Below, in pieces: positions 53,764 to 62,699 of a DNA stretch of 64,000 nt. This DNA is from JAAUSY01 sp964526735 (lineage in GTDB: Bacteria; Chloroflexota; Chloroflexia; Chloroflexales; Chloroflexaceae), in the NCBI GenBank assembly GCA_964526735.1, contig CAZGLO010000004.1, positions 1 to 64,000 of the forward strand, read 5' to 3'. Made by a program: the position numbers and the translations under genes. Each line of letters begins with the position of its first letter. Positions within the stretch are counted from its first letter, which is position 1. The notes below the pieces were generated by a model, which worked only from the letters and a program-made list of their open reading frames with translations, was not told the origin of the DNA and made no database searches.

Positions 53764-55041
53764 ATGGTTATGGCCATAACACAAACACATACATTGCCAA
53801 ACAACCTTCTCGTGCTGACCAGAGAGGTGCATAGCGCGCCGGTTGCCACCTGTTGGGTATGGTACCGCGTGGGGTCGCGCAATGAGCGCAGCGGCCTCAC
53901 TGGCATCAGCCACTGGGTTGAGCATATGCTCTTCAAGGGGACGCCCTCTATGCCAAAGGGCAGCCTCGACCGCCTTGTCGCCCGCAATGGCGGCACATTC
54001 AATGGCTTTACCTGGCTCGACTTCACCGCCTACTTTGAGACGTTGCCCGCCGACCGCATTGAGATTGGGCTGCAGATCGAGTCGGATCGGATGATCAACT
54101 CGCTCTTTGACCCAAAAGAGGTCGAAAGCGAACGGACGGTGATCCTCTCTGAGCTGGAAGGGGATGAAAACTATCCTGAGGAGTGGCTGCAAAATGCGGT
54201 CACCGCGTCGGCATTCGCCGTCCACCCCTACCACAACCCAATCATCGGCTATCGCTGTGACCTGCAAGCGATGACCCGCGACGATCTCTACCGCCACTAC
54301 CAATCCTACTATATGCCAAATAACGCGATTTTGGTGTTGGCGGGCGACTTTGAGACCGACGCGATGATGGAAAAGGTCAATCACTACTTTGGTGATTTGC
54401 CGACCGGCCCCGATTTGCCGCATGTGTATGCCGTTGAGCCGGAGCCGCAGGGCGAAAAGCACGTCATCATCCGGCGACCCGGCCCCGCCCAATACCTCCA
54501 AATTGGCTATCTCTCTCCCGACTGCAAGAGCGAAGATTTCCCCCCAATGATCGTCCTCGATTCGATATTGAGCGGTGCGAAATCGCTGTCGTTTGGGCGC
54601 GAAGTGCAGACAAACCGCAGTGCACGCATCTATCCGGCACTTGTTGAGACCGGCTTGGCAAGCAGTGCCGGTAGTAGCTATTTCTCCTCCAAAGACCCCT
54701 ACCTCTTTGAGCTGTATGCGACGGTGAATGAGGGGCATACGATTGAGGAGGTGCAGGCGGCATTGCTGCGCGAGGTGGAGAAAATACAGCAGGATGGAGT
54801 GTCGGCACACGAGTTGGAGCGCGTGCTCAAGCAGCTGCGAGCGCAGATCATCTATGGAAGCGAAAGCGTCACCAACCAGGCGATGATACTGGGGATGTGG
54901 GAGGTGCTTGATAGCTACCAGCGCGTTGAGACGCTCCTTGATGATATATCGGCTGTCCGTGTTGAGGATGTACAGCGCGTTGCGCAGACCTACCTGACCC
55001 CCAAGCGGGCAACCATTGGGCACTTTATCCCGACAGAATAG
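53764..55041 (+). CDS. M16 zinc metalloprotease, catalytic subunit
   Basis: The 425-residue protein has the inverted zinc motif HxxEH at residues 50-54 (GISHWVEHMLFKG). The third ligand Glu lies in VILSELEGDE, about 75 residues on. M16B enzymes of this size pair with an inactive homologue to form a peptide-degrading clam shell; the next gene is that partner. No signal peptide is evident. The ATG at 53764 is chosen because the predicted promoter excludes the TTG at 53698; an ATG at 53770 is also possible. The partner starts 19 bases after its stop. Confidence 0.93.
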   Translation: MVMAITQTHTLPNNLLVLTREVHSAPVATCWVWYRVGSRNERSGLTGISHWVEHMLFKGTPSMPKGSLDRLVARNGGTFNGFTWLDFTAYFETLPADRIEIGLQIESDRMINSLFDPKEVESERTVILSELEGDENYPEEWLQNAVTASAFAVHPYHNPIIGYRCDLQAMTRDDLYRHYQSYYMPNNAILVLAGDFETDAMMEKVNHYFGDLPTGPDLPHVYAVEPEPQGEKHVIIRRPGPAQYLQIGYLSPDCKSEDFPPMIVLDSILSGAKSLSFGREVQTNRSARIYPALVETGLASSAGSSYFSSKDPYLFELYATVNEGHTIEEVQAALLREVEKIQQDGVSAHELERVLKQLRAQIIYGSESVTNQAMILGMWEVLDSYQRVETLLDDISAVRVEDVQRVAQTYLTPKRATIGHFIPTE

Positions 55042-55060
55042 CATCTAGAGAGGAAGCGAT

Positions 55061-56392
55061 ATGCATCATTTCCCAGGCGCTTCATTAGGCGCTGCCACGC
55101 CATCCGCACTATCTACATCATCGGCGGGAGCGGCGGGAGGTATAGCTTCAGCAACGCGCCACACCCTTCCCAACGGGATGGTCGCCCTCATCCAGCGCAA
55201 CCCCAGCAACCAAACGGTCAGCATCCGCGGCGAAGTGCGGGTTGGTTCCATCCACGAGTCGGCAGAGCAGTCGGGGTTGGCAGTCTTCACCGGCGCGACG
55301 CTCATCCGTGGCACTGAAAACCGCTCCTTTCAGCAGATTGTGCAGGAGACAGAAAGCCGAGGATGCAGTGTGCAGGCGGGTGGCGGGACACACGTCAGCC
55401 CCTTCCACGGCAAAGCGCTCAGCGAAGACCTTGGGCTTGTGCTTGACCTCTTGGGGGATATCCTCTTGCGCCCTACCTTCCCAGAGCAGGAAATTGAGCG
55501 CTTCCGCGGCCAATTTTTGATGAGTTTGCGGGAGGATGAGCAGGAAACCGGCACCCAAGTCCGCCGCGCCATCCGCTCAATGCTCTTCCCGCCCGACCAC
55601 CCATACAGCCGCTTGCCAATGGGCACGATGGAGACCGTTCAGCAGATAACCCGCGATGACCTGATAGGGTTCCACCAGCGCTATCACCCAGGCGCAACGA
55701 CCATCGCTATTGTGGGCGACGTTGACCCACCTGCCGTCATCGCAGAGCTAGAACGGGTGTTTGGCGAATGGCGGTCGGATGCGCCACTCCCCTCGCACGA
55801 CCTCCCCCCCGTCCCCGCGCTTGAGGGCATCCAGAAGCGGGTTATCCCCATGCCGGGGAAGGTGCAGACCGATATTGGGTGGGCCGTGCACGGGATGAAG
55901 CGCGATAACCCAGATTTTTACACCGCCGTGGTGGGGAATATGGTGCTTGGGCGGCTTGGTATGGGCGGGCGGCTTGGCGAGAACATCAGAGAAAACCAAG
56001 GGTTGGCCTACCACACGTTTAGCGGCTTTCAGGCGGGCTTTGGCGCAGGGCCGTGGATGGCAGGAGCGGGCGTCAACCCCGCCAACGTCGAGCGCGCAAC
56101 CGAGGCCATGCTCTATGAGATCAAGCAGTTTGCGCAGGAAGGCCCGACCGACGAAGAACTCGCCGATGCCAAGGCCTACCTCACGGGCAGCTTGGTATTG
56201 GGGCTGGAGAAAAATAGCGGCGTGGCGGCTGCACTCCTCGACATCGAATCTTACCAGCTTGGGCTTGACTATGTTGAGCGCTACCCCCACCTCATCAATG
56301 CGGTCACCCGCGATGAGATCATCGACGTGGCGCGCGCCTACCTCTCAACCGACCGCTATGTCTTGGCGAGTGCCGGGCCAGAGAGTGCATAG
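55061..56392 (+). CDS. M16 family protein, non-catalytic partner subunit
   Basis: A 443-residue homologue of the preceding protease in which the HxxEH site is replaced (SGLAVFTGATLIRGTENRS), so it cannot bind zinc there. The C-terminal half keeps the substrate-binding region (NIRENQGLAYHTFSGF), as in the R/Y-containing subunits of M16B heterodimers. An Ala/Ser-rich N-terminal extension of about 30 residues precedes the fold. The two subunits probably form one enzyme. Start ATG at 55061 after GAGAGGAAG. Confidence 0.92.
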   Translation: MHHFPGASLGAATPSALSTSSAGAAGGIASATRHTLPNGMVALIQRNPSNQTVSIRGEVRVGSIHESAEQSGLAVFTGATLIRGTENRSFQQIVQETESRGCSVQAGGGTHVSPFHGKALSEDLGLVLDLLGDILLRPTFPEQEIERFRGQFLMSLREDEQETGTQVRRAIRSMLFPPDHPYSRLPMGTMETVQQITRDDLIGFHQRYHPGATTIAIVGDVDPPAVIAELERVFGEWRSDAPLPSHDLPPVPALEGIQKRVIPMPGKVQTDIGWAVHGMKRDNPDFYTAVVGNMVLGRLGMGGRLGENIRENQGLAYHTFSGFQAGFGAGPWMAGAGVNPANVERATEAMLYEIKQFAQEGPTDEELADAKAYLTGSLVLGLEKNSGVAAALLDIESYQLGLDYVERYPHLINAVTRDEIIDVARAYLSTDRYVLASAGPESA

Positions 56393-56394
56393 CC

Positions 56395-56841
56395 TCACGA
56401 CTCGCCCTCTTTCTGTTGCGCCAAGAGCCACTCCAACGCCAGCACATAGCCATACCACCCCAACCCCGATATCTGCCCCGTCGACACCGGCGCAACCACA
56501 GACGTGTGGCGGAAGGGTTCGCGGGCATACACATTCGAGATGTGCACCTCGATGATCTCCGTCTCAAGCGTGGCAAGGGCATCACGCAGCGACAACCCAT
56601 AGTGCGTCAACGCACCCGGGTTGATGATGATGCCCTTGCTATCCCACCCCTCCTCCTGAAGCTTGTCTACCAAATCCCCCTCGTGGTTCGACTGCAAGGT
56701 GATCAGCTGTACCCCCGCCTCGGTCGCCCGCGCTAGCAAGGCGGTGTTGATCGACTCCAGCGTGACCGTCCCGTAGACATCCGGCTCGCGGCGGCCTAGC
56801 ATGTTTAGGTTCGGGCCGTGAAGCACAAGTATCTTTTTCAT
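56395..56841 (-). CDS. aroQ: 3-dehydroquinate dehydratase, type II
   Basis: The 148-residue enzyme dehydrates 3-dehydroquinate to 3-dehydroshikimate in the shikimate pathway, as a dodecamer. It shows LVLHGPNLNMLGRREPDVYG with the catalytic Tyr and Arg, the NPGALTHYGLSLRDAL substrate loop and EVHISNVYAREPFRH with its catalytic His. Length is typical. No other shikimate gene is nearby. It is convergent with the M16 operon, with stop codons three bases apart, and divergent from the CHAT operon with its own promoter at 56893-56921. Confidence 0.97.
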   Translation of the reverse strand: MKKILVLHGPNLNMLGRREPDVYGTVTLESINTALLARATEAGVQLITLQSNHEGDLVDKLQEEGWDSKGIIINPGALTHYGLSLRDALATLETEIIEVHISNVYAREPFRHTSVVAPVSTGQISGLGWYGYVLALEWLLAQQKEGES

Positions 56842-56892
56842 TCCTACCCCCGTCTATCGCTGCACCAAGAGAATACTCCACAACGCACACCC

Positions 56893-56921
56893 ATTCTACC
56901 AAATCGACCGCCCGAAGACAA
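56893..56921 (-). promoter_or_regulatory. Putative sigma-70-type promoter for aroQ
   Basis: On the minus strand TTGTCT (56921-56916), 17-base spacer, TAGAAT (56898-56893), about 50 bases upstream of the aroQ ATG. Confidence 0.5.
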
Positions 56922-56930
56922 GAATACCCC

Positions 56931-56959
56931 TTGCCCCGCCTCCCCCCACGGTGTATACT
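56931..56959 (+). promoter_or_regulatory. Putative sigma-70-type promoter for the CHAT operon
   Basis: TTGCCC (56931-56936), 17-base spacer, TATACT (56954-56959), about 57 bases upstream of the GTG start at 57016. It is back-to-back with the aroQ promoter, the two -35 boxes lying about ten bases apart. Confidence 0.55.
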
Positions 56960-57015
56960 AACCCCAAGCATGGCTAACCACACGTGTATTGATATGCGGG
57001 CGAAAGGGAAGAGCA

Positions 57016-59856
57016 GTGTCATTTCTAAAGAAAATAGTTCGAATTTTTATACCCGGGGAACACCCCCGAAAGCTGGAGCAACAAGCGTTAGCAGCGGGCA
57101 AACACTATGAAGAGACATACGACCTCTCCGACCTCCGTGCCGCCGTGGAGGCCTGGAGCAACCTGCTCAACCACCCCGACTTCGCGAGCGCGGATAAGAC
57201 TTTCCGGGCGCGGGTGCTGAACAACGCTGGCCGGATGTACCAATTTTTGTATGAGCGCAGTGGCGAGGGATTAGAGCGCGCCATTGCGGTTCAGGAAGAA
57301 GCCGTCGCCCTCACCCCGACGGGCCATCCCGACCGCCCGGGGTATTTGAACGATCTAGGAGACATATATCGTCTTTCGCATGAGCGGAGTGGCGAGTACG
57401 AACCACTACAGTGTGCCACTAAATCTCTGGAAGAAGCAGTCTATCTTATCTCATTGGACGATAGTAGACACTCCAGGTGCCTAAACAGTCTAGGGAATGT
57501 ATATCTTCGTGCGTACGAGTATAGTCAGAAACTGAATAATGAGCAGCAAAATGATACTGCATATCTAGAAAGTGCCATTGTATGTCTGAAAAGAGCGGTG
57601 GAGCTTACGCCCGAAGACCATCCCAACCGTCCTGCATACCTAAGTAGTTTAGGGTATGCGTATTCACTAGTCTATAAACACAGACCTTCGGAGACGGATA
57701 AACTGGATTGTGCCATTGAATATCAAAAGAGTGCGGTGGAGCTTGCGAAGACAAACGACCCCAACTATCCAGTGTATTTGAATAACCTGGGATCTTCGTA
57801 CGCAGAACGATACAAAAAGAGTGGAAACAACGCCGATCTCGAAGAGGCCATTGTACACTACCAAAAAGCCCTCAGTAGTCGTGCAGTAGTGGGGGCACTG
57901 ATGACTCGTCGACGTGCTGGTTATAACCTCGGTCGGCTTCTCTATGACGAGGGCCGCTACCATGAGGCACGGGCCGCCTTTGAGCAAGTTCACAAGGTAA
58001 TTGAGCAACTGAATGCATCAGAAATGGATAAGGGAACCCGAGAGGGATTCTCGACAAAAAATGCCAATATCTATGCGCGTTTGGTCTTCTGCTGCCTCAA
58101 GGAGAATGATACCAATGCCGCATTGGAGTATGCGGCAGCGGGCAAGGGGCGGGCGTTTGTCGATATGTTGGGCAGCGCGCGGCCTGACCTCAACAACATC
58201 CTCGTAGAGAACTCGTGGTCAGAAATTGAGCGCAAATACCCCACCTTAGCCGCCACGCAGCGCGCCCCGTCGATGAGCGCAGAAGATGCGATGCAGTTGG
58301 CGAAGGATCTTGGCGCGACGTTGGTTGAGTATTATCAACACAGAGAGAGGTGGGGGGCATTTGTCGTGACACCTGATGAGGTGCGGTGGGTGGAGGTGGA
58401 GGAGCCGCAGGCGGTGTGGGAGGAGTACGAGAGGTGGGTAACGGAATTGAAGGTAAGTCGCTATAATCCACCGTACGAAGAGCCACTGACAGAGGTATGG
58501 CGGGGGCTGTACACGGCTGTCTTTGCTCCGTTGGTGCCCTTCCTATCGCCAGAGAAGCCGTTGGTGATTGCGCCGTTTGGGTGGCTGCACCGTATTCCGT
58601 TGGGATTGGCGCAAGACCCGAAGAGCGGCGAGTACATCTGTAATCGGTATCAGATCTCTTTTGCACCAAGCTTGTCAGCATTGTGGGTGGTGCACAAAGA
58701 ATGGCAAAAACGTGAGACAACTGGCGAAGAACGGGCGTTGGTTGTGATGCATCCTGGCGATGAGGGCCAACGCGACTACGAGCAGCTTAAACAGACCTTA
58801 CAGACAGCAACGGAGCACGTGGGTCAGTTCTTTAAGCTGCGGACGGACTTGCATGAAAAGCAGGCGGTGGTTAGGGAGGTCACAGGGCAAGCTCGCGACC
58901 ACGCCTTGTTGCATTTTTTCTGTCATGGCAAATTCTCCCCGCAAGAGAAGAAGTATGGGTTGCTCTTGGAGAGCGACATGCTAACGGTTGACCACATTGT
59001 GCGGGAGATGATCCTGCAACGGACGCGATTGGTGTCGTTGGGCGCGTGCGTGAGCGCGATGGTCGACATCCGTGATGGGGAGGAGCATGTTGGGTTGCCG
59101 TGGGCCTTGCTGACAGCGCGTGCCCAGGGTGTGATAGGCAGTTTGTGGCCAGTTGATGCCGATCCAACAGTCACGTTGTTTCATTGGTTCTATCAACACT
59201 TGGCGGGAGGCGCATCTCCGGCAGAAGCCCTGCGGCAGGCGATGCGCGAGATACGAGAGACGGAAGGCTGGGAGGCTCCCTATTATTGGGGGGCGTTTCA
59301 GGCGATTGGGATGGTGTTGGAGGGGGGGTACTCCCTCTGCCGCGAGTTACCATTATCAGTGCATCCCCCTGAACTCGAAAAAGGGATGCAAATGACCTCA
59401 GGAGGTATTGAGATGCAAGACTACGAGATCTTTGTCAAGAACGCCAGAGAGATGTTGCAGGATATGTCGGGCAAGAGATGGGATGAGGTGAAAGAGCGCC
59501 TCCTCAGCGACCCCAATAAAACGCGCACGCTGTCGAGGAAGCTACGGGAGGTGATCGCACAGAATAAGACAGTGGAGCATGACCCGGCGATGGTGGAGGT
59601 AGTCAAGAATATCTTCAGAATGGTGTACGACCATAAGCCGCTTGGGACATTGTTGCTTCGTCCTGGTCTCCAACTGTCGTTGGAGGATATGGAGGAGCTG
59701 GACGTTGAGACCGACAGGAGGTACGTGGCAGATATGCACCGCGGAGGCATCCACAACGAGTTGGTTGGTTTGGAGGGAAAAATAGAACAACTGCTATCAG
59801 GTGGCTTGGCGGACGAGCCTACTGCAGAGGAACCGCGTGACCAGCCAGAGGCGTAG
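57016..59856 (+). CDS. TPR-CHAT caspase-like protease
   Basis: The 946-residue protein has tetratricopeptide-type repeats (about 25-340, for example YLNNLGSSYAERYKKSG and EEAIVHYQKAL). A CHAT protease domain follows (about 430-770), then a charged helical C-terminal extension (about 800-946). The catalytic dyad is intact: His in LLHFFCHGKF and Cys in VSLGACVSA. The block GVIGSLWPVDADPT and the APYYWGAFQAIG ending are typical. CHAT proteases are caspase relatives used in bacterial conflict and death pathways, for example gasdermin and Craspase systems. GTG at 57016 after GGGAAGAG; the frame is open to 56989. The membrane partner starts five bases after its stop. The TPR part (57350-57870) looks more A/T-rich than the rest. 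Confidence 0.92.
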   Translation: MSFLKKIVRIFIPGEHPRKLEQQALAAGKHYEETYDLSDLRAAVEAWSNLLNHPDFASADKTFRARVLNNAGRMYQFLYERSGEGLERAIAVQEEAVALTPTGHPDRPGYLNDLGDIYRLSHERSGEYEPLQCATKSLEEAVYLISLDDSRHSRCLNSLGNVYLRAYEYSQKLNNEQQNDTAYLESAIVCLKRAVELTPEDHPNRPAYLSSLGYAYSLVYKHRPSETDKLDCAIEYQKSAVELAKTNDPNYPVYLNNLGSSYAERYKKSGNNADLEEAIVHYQKALSSRAVVGALMTRRRAGYNLGRLLYDEGRYHEARAAFEQVHKVIEQLNASEMDKGTREGFSTKNANIYARLVFCCLKENDTNAALEYAAAGKGRAFVDMLGSARPDLNNILVENSWSEIERKYPTLAATQRAPSMSAEDAMQLAKDLGATLVEYYQHRERWGAFVVTPDEVRWVEVEEPQAVWEEYERWVTELKVSRYNPPYEEPLTEVWRGLYTAVFAPLVPFLSPEKPLVIAPFGWLHRIPLGLAQDPKSGEYICNRYQISFAPSLSALWVVHKEWQKRETTGEERALVVMHPGDEGQRDYEQLKQTLQTATEHVGQFFKLRTDLHEKQAVVREVTGQARDHALLHFFCHGKFSPQEKKYGLLLESDMLTVDHIVREMILQRTRLVSLGACVSAMVDIRDGEEHVGLPWALLTARAQGVIGSLWPVDADPTVTLFHWFYQHLAGGASPAEALRQAMREIRETEGWEAPYYWGAFQAIGMVLEGGYSLCRELPLSVHPPELEKGMQMTSGGIEMQDYEIFVKNAREMLQDMSGKRWDEVKERLLSDPNKTRTLSRKLREVIAQNKTVEHDPAMVEVVKNIFRMVYDHKPLGTLLLRPGLQLSLEDMEELDVETDRRYVADMHRGGIHNELVGLEGKIEQLLSGGLADEPTAEEPRDQPEA

Positions 59857-59861
59857 CCACG

Positions 59862-61166
59862 ATGAGTGAACAAGAGGAAGCTGCCCTGCTCGTCAACTTC
59901 TACATCTACAATGATGAAGGGCAGACCGAGCGGCTCGTGAAGTGGATATGCGACTCGCAAAATCTGCGGTCTGGGAAGAGGCCCAATACCTGGATTCACG
60001 ATAGTTCGCCCGCCATCATGCTCAAACAGTTTCATCCAGCTCCCTCCTCGGCAGCCGACACATTTGTCATACAGGTGGCGCTTGAAGACGAAGGAAGAGC
60101 TGAGGATGTATGGCCCAAACTGCGCGAGAGAGTGCGAAACGTCGTGCAAGATGGCGAGGAATGGTCAGAGGGAGTACTTGGCTATTCGTTGTTCTACTAT
60201 GCAAAAGTGGACGATGTGGTAGATGAAGCCAAGAAAAGAAAAGACACACTGACGAACGAAATATGCAGGATAGAGGCAGCAGAGGGCCAAGAAATCGCAT
60301 GTATCGTGGAGGATCAACTGGCGGATGGGGAGCTTTCGCTGTGGACAACACCAATATGGGAAGGTGGCAAGGCGGCGGCGATGATCTACATAGGTTTTGG
60401 CTCCTATCCTCCCTTTAAGAACAATCTGATGCGCGATTTCATATTTGGGCGGAGCGCGCGGCTCCTGATGCCCGACTTGATTGCCCATAAATACTACCAT
60501 CAAGTACGGAAGATTGATAAGGAGGGTGAGAAAGAGGCAAAGCCAGGCAAGACATGGCGAAAAACCTATAATGACAATGTGGAGGTATTGCGTAAGGCGG
60601 TACAAACGATGCTGCGACACCATCCAGGTGGGCACCAGGCACAAGCCGTTTTTGATGAGCACGACCTCAACCCAGTTATCCGCCATTATGAGGAGTTGTT
60701 CGCGCAATTGGTGCGACTAGACGCCTATCTCGTCTCGCTCTCACAGCAGTGCGAAAACCACCGTTTTTGGAAGAACGATGTGGGAGGCAAGATTGTAGCC
60801 TACCAGCAGGGACAGATGGACATTGCGGTAAAGGATTTGGAACTCCTTACCTCCAAGGCCAAATATGTCCTCAACACGGCCCAGATAACGGTCGACATTG
60901 CCCGCAACCAGGTCGAGAAGCAGCGGGAGGCGCAAGAGCGTCTGCGGGTGGAGCACGACCGCCGGATAACCCAACTCTTAGCGGTTGTGGGTGTGGTGGT
61001 GGTTGTGCCAGAACTCCTGCCTGCTGAGACGATCTGTGCGTTCTTTGGGTGGCAGTGTGAGGTGTGGGAAGGCTATGCAGCATTGGATCCCGTATTGGTG
61101 CAGATAGGAATAATCATCCTCTTCTCAACGATAGGGTGGCGGATAGTGGGGGAAATACAGAAATAG
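59862..61166 (+). CDS. CATRA-like coiled-coil membrane partner of the CHAT protease
   Basis: A 434-residue protein with an alpha/beta N-terminal part (starting AALLVNFYIYNDEGQ, to about residue 230). A helical region ending in a coiled coil follows (ITVDIARNQVEKQREAQERL). Two C-terminal membrane segments are QLLAVVGVVVVVPELLPAET and VLVQIGIIILFSTIGW. No enzyme motif is seen. The layout, and a gene start five bases after a TPR-CHAT protease, match the CATRA (caspase and TPR repeat-associated) proteins described from comparative genomics of conflict systems. The family call is by architecture and remembered similarity and needs a profile search. It may be the membrane effector or the CHAT substrate. 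Confidence 0.7.
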   Translation: MSEQEEAALLVNFYIYNDEGQTERLVKWICDSQNLRSGKRPNTWIHDSSPAIMLKQFHPAPSSAADTFVIQVALEDEGRAEDVWPKLRERVRNVVQDGEEWSEGVLGYSLFYYAKVDDVVDEAKKRKDTLTNEICRIEAAEGQEIACIVEDQLADGELSLWTTPIWEGGKAAAMIYIGFGSYPPFKNNLMRDFIFGRSARLLMPDLIAHKYYHQVRKIDKEGEKEAKPGKTWRKTYNDNVEVLRKAVQTMLRHHPGGHQAQAVFDEHDLNPVIRHYEELFAQLVRLDAYLVSLSQQCENHRFWKNDVGGKIVAYQQGQMDIAVKDLELLTSKAKYVLNTAQITVDIARNQVEKQREAQERLRVEHDRRITQLLAVVGVVVVVPELLPAETICAFFGWQCEVWEGYAALDPVLVQIGIIILFSTIGWRIVGEIQK

Positions 61167-61223
61167 CCCGCCAAACCCACAAGCTGGTGGATATAGGGCT
61201 ATTCCCGTAATTCCCCTTGTCAT

Positions 61224-62606
61224 TCACTCTTTCCCCTCGTCCTGCAGCTCATCCTTCTCGAGGCCGAGGCGTTGTGCGGCGACAATGCGGTCACCGCCTG
61301 CCTCTTGCAGGGCGAGGGTAATAAGCCGCACTCGCACCTCTCCCAAGATGGCATCAAGCCCTTTGCCGTGGCGCAGCATATGCATCAATGCTGATGTCAG
61401 CATATCATCCTGTTCACCCTCTTCTTCCTGTGCCCCATTGGAGAGGGAAAGGTGCTCTGCTCCTATGACGTTCCCCTGTGAGAGGACAATCGCCCGCTCA
61501 ATCACATTCTCAAGCTGGCGGACGTTGCCTGGCCAATCAAACGCAAGCAGCTCATCAAGCGCCCGCTCAGTGATACGGGGTATTTCGCTGCCAGCGCGGG
61601 CGCGGCGGGAGAGAAAATGCTGCACAAGCATCGGCACATCATCACGGCGGTCGCGGAGCGGAGGCAGGTGGATGGTAATCACATTGAGCCGGTAGTAGAG
61701 GTCTTCGCGGAACCGCCCTTCCGCCACCTCCCGCTCTAGATCGCGGTTGGTCGCGGCAATCACCTGCACATCGGTCTGGATCGTCACATTCCCGCCCACG
61801 CGCTCAAACGCCCGCTCTTGCAGAACCCGCAGCAACTTCTTCTGCGTTGACTGACTCATCTCCCCCACTTCATCCAGGAAGATAATGCCTTTATTTGCCT
61901 GCTCAAAGCGGCCTTGCCGTCGTGCCATCGCGCCGGTAAAGGCTCCTTTCTCATGGCCAAAGAGTTCGCTTTCGAGGAGCGTCTCTGGCAAGGCAGCGCA
62001 ATTCACCGCGACAAAGGGCTTTTGCCGCCGCGGCGAGCTTTGATGGATCACCCGCGCCGCCACCTCTTTGCCGGTGCCAGACTCGCCAGTGATGAGGACA
62101 GTCGTATCGCTGGCGGCGACGCGCCCAATCAGCTTGTAGACGTGCTGCATCGCCGGACTACGGCCAATCAACATATCACGCGGATCGCGGTCATCAAATT
62201 GCTGTTCTAGTTGGCGGACGCGCTGCGTCAAGTGGTAATATTCAAGCGCCCGCTCCACCACCATCACGACATCATTGGGGTCAAACGGCTTGGCGATATA
62301 GTCATAAGCCCCGTGTTGCATTGCCTCAATCGTCACCGTAGAGGAATCTTGCGCCGTCACCACAATGACGGGTATCTCCAACCCACGCTCGCGGATCTGC
62401 TTGAGCACCGCCAGCCCATCCGGCGCGGGCATACGGATATCGAGGATGGCGACATCTGGCGGGGCGTCGGCGATCAAGGCGAGCGCTTCCTTGCCAGAGG
62501 AGGCGGTTTGTACCGTGATACCGCTTGGCTCAAGCAGATCGCGGAATAGTTCACAGATATATGGCTCATCATCGGCTATAAGAACCATCTTTTCTTCAGC
62601 TGTCAT
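61224..62606 (-). CDS. NtrC-family response regulator with altered DNA-binding end
   Basis: The 460-residue regulator has a receiver domain (phospho-Asp in VAILDIRMPAPDG, Lys in AKPFD). An AAA+ domain has Walker A ITGESGTGKEVAARVIHQ, the sigma-54 contact loop GAFTGA, and Walker B GIIFLDEVGE. The C-terminal Fis-type helix-turn-helix begins normally (ALQEAGGDRIVAAQRLGL). Where the basic recognition helix is expected it runs into acidic EKDELQDEGKE and stops. In the next frame the same bases read SRRMSCRTRG, so a small frameshift is possible. As written it should contact sigma-54 but bind DNA poorly. It is divergent from a sensor kinase, its probable partner. Confidence 0.92.
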   Translation of the reverse strand: MTAEEKMVLIADDEPYICELFRDLLEPSGITVQTASSGKEALALIADAPPDVAILDIRMPAPDGLAVLKQIRERGLEIPVIVVTAQDSSTVTIEAMQHGAYDYIAKPFDPNDVVMVVERALEYYHLTQRVRQLEQQFDDRDPRDMLIGRSPAMQHVYKLIGRVAASDTTVLITGESGTGKEVAARVIHQSSPRRQKPFVAVNCAALPETLLESELFGHEKGAFTGAMARRQGRFEQANKGIIFLDEVGEMSQSTQKKLLRVLQERAFERVGGNVTIQTDVQVIAATNRDLEREVAEGRFREDLYYRLNVITIHLPPLRDRRDDVPMLVQHFLSRRARAGSEIPRITERALDELLAFDWPGNVRQLENVIERAIVLSQGNVIGAEHLSLSNGAQEEEGEQDDMLTSALMHMLRHGKGLDAILGEVRVRLITLALQEAGGDRIVAAQRLGLEKDELQDEGKE

Positions 62607-62699
62607 TGCTTATCCCTTTCTTCTGCTATAGTACCGAGCAGAGATGTCACGCATGGAGAACCTTGGAGTGATTTTGGAGAGATGCTTGGAGAGATGTTC

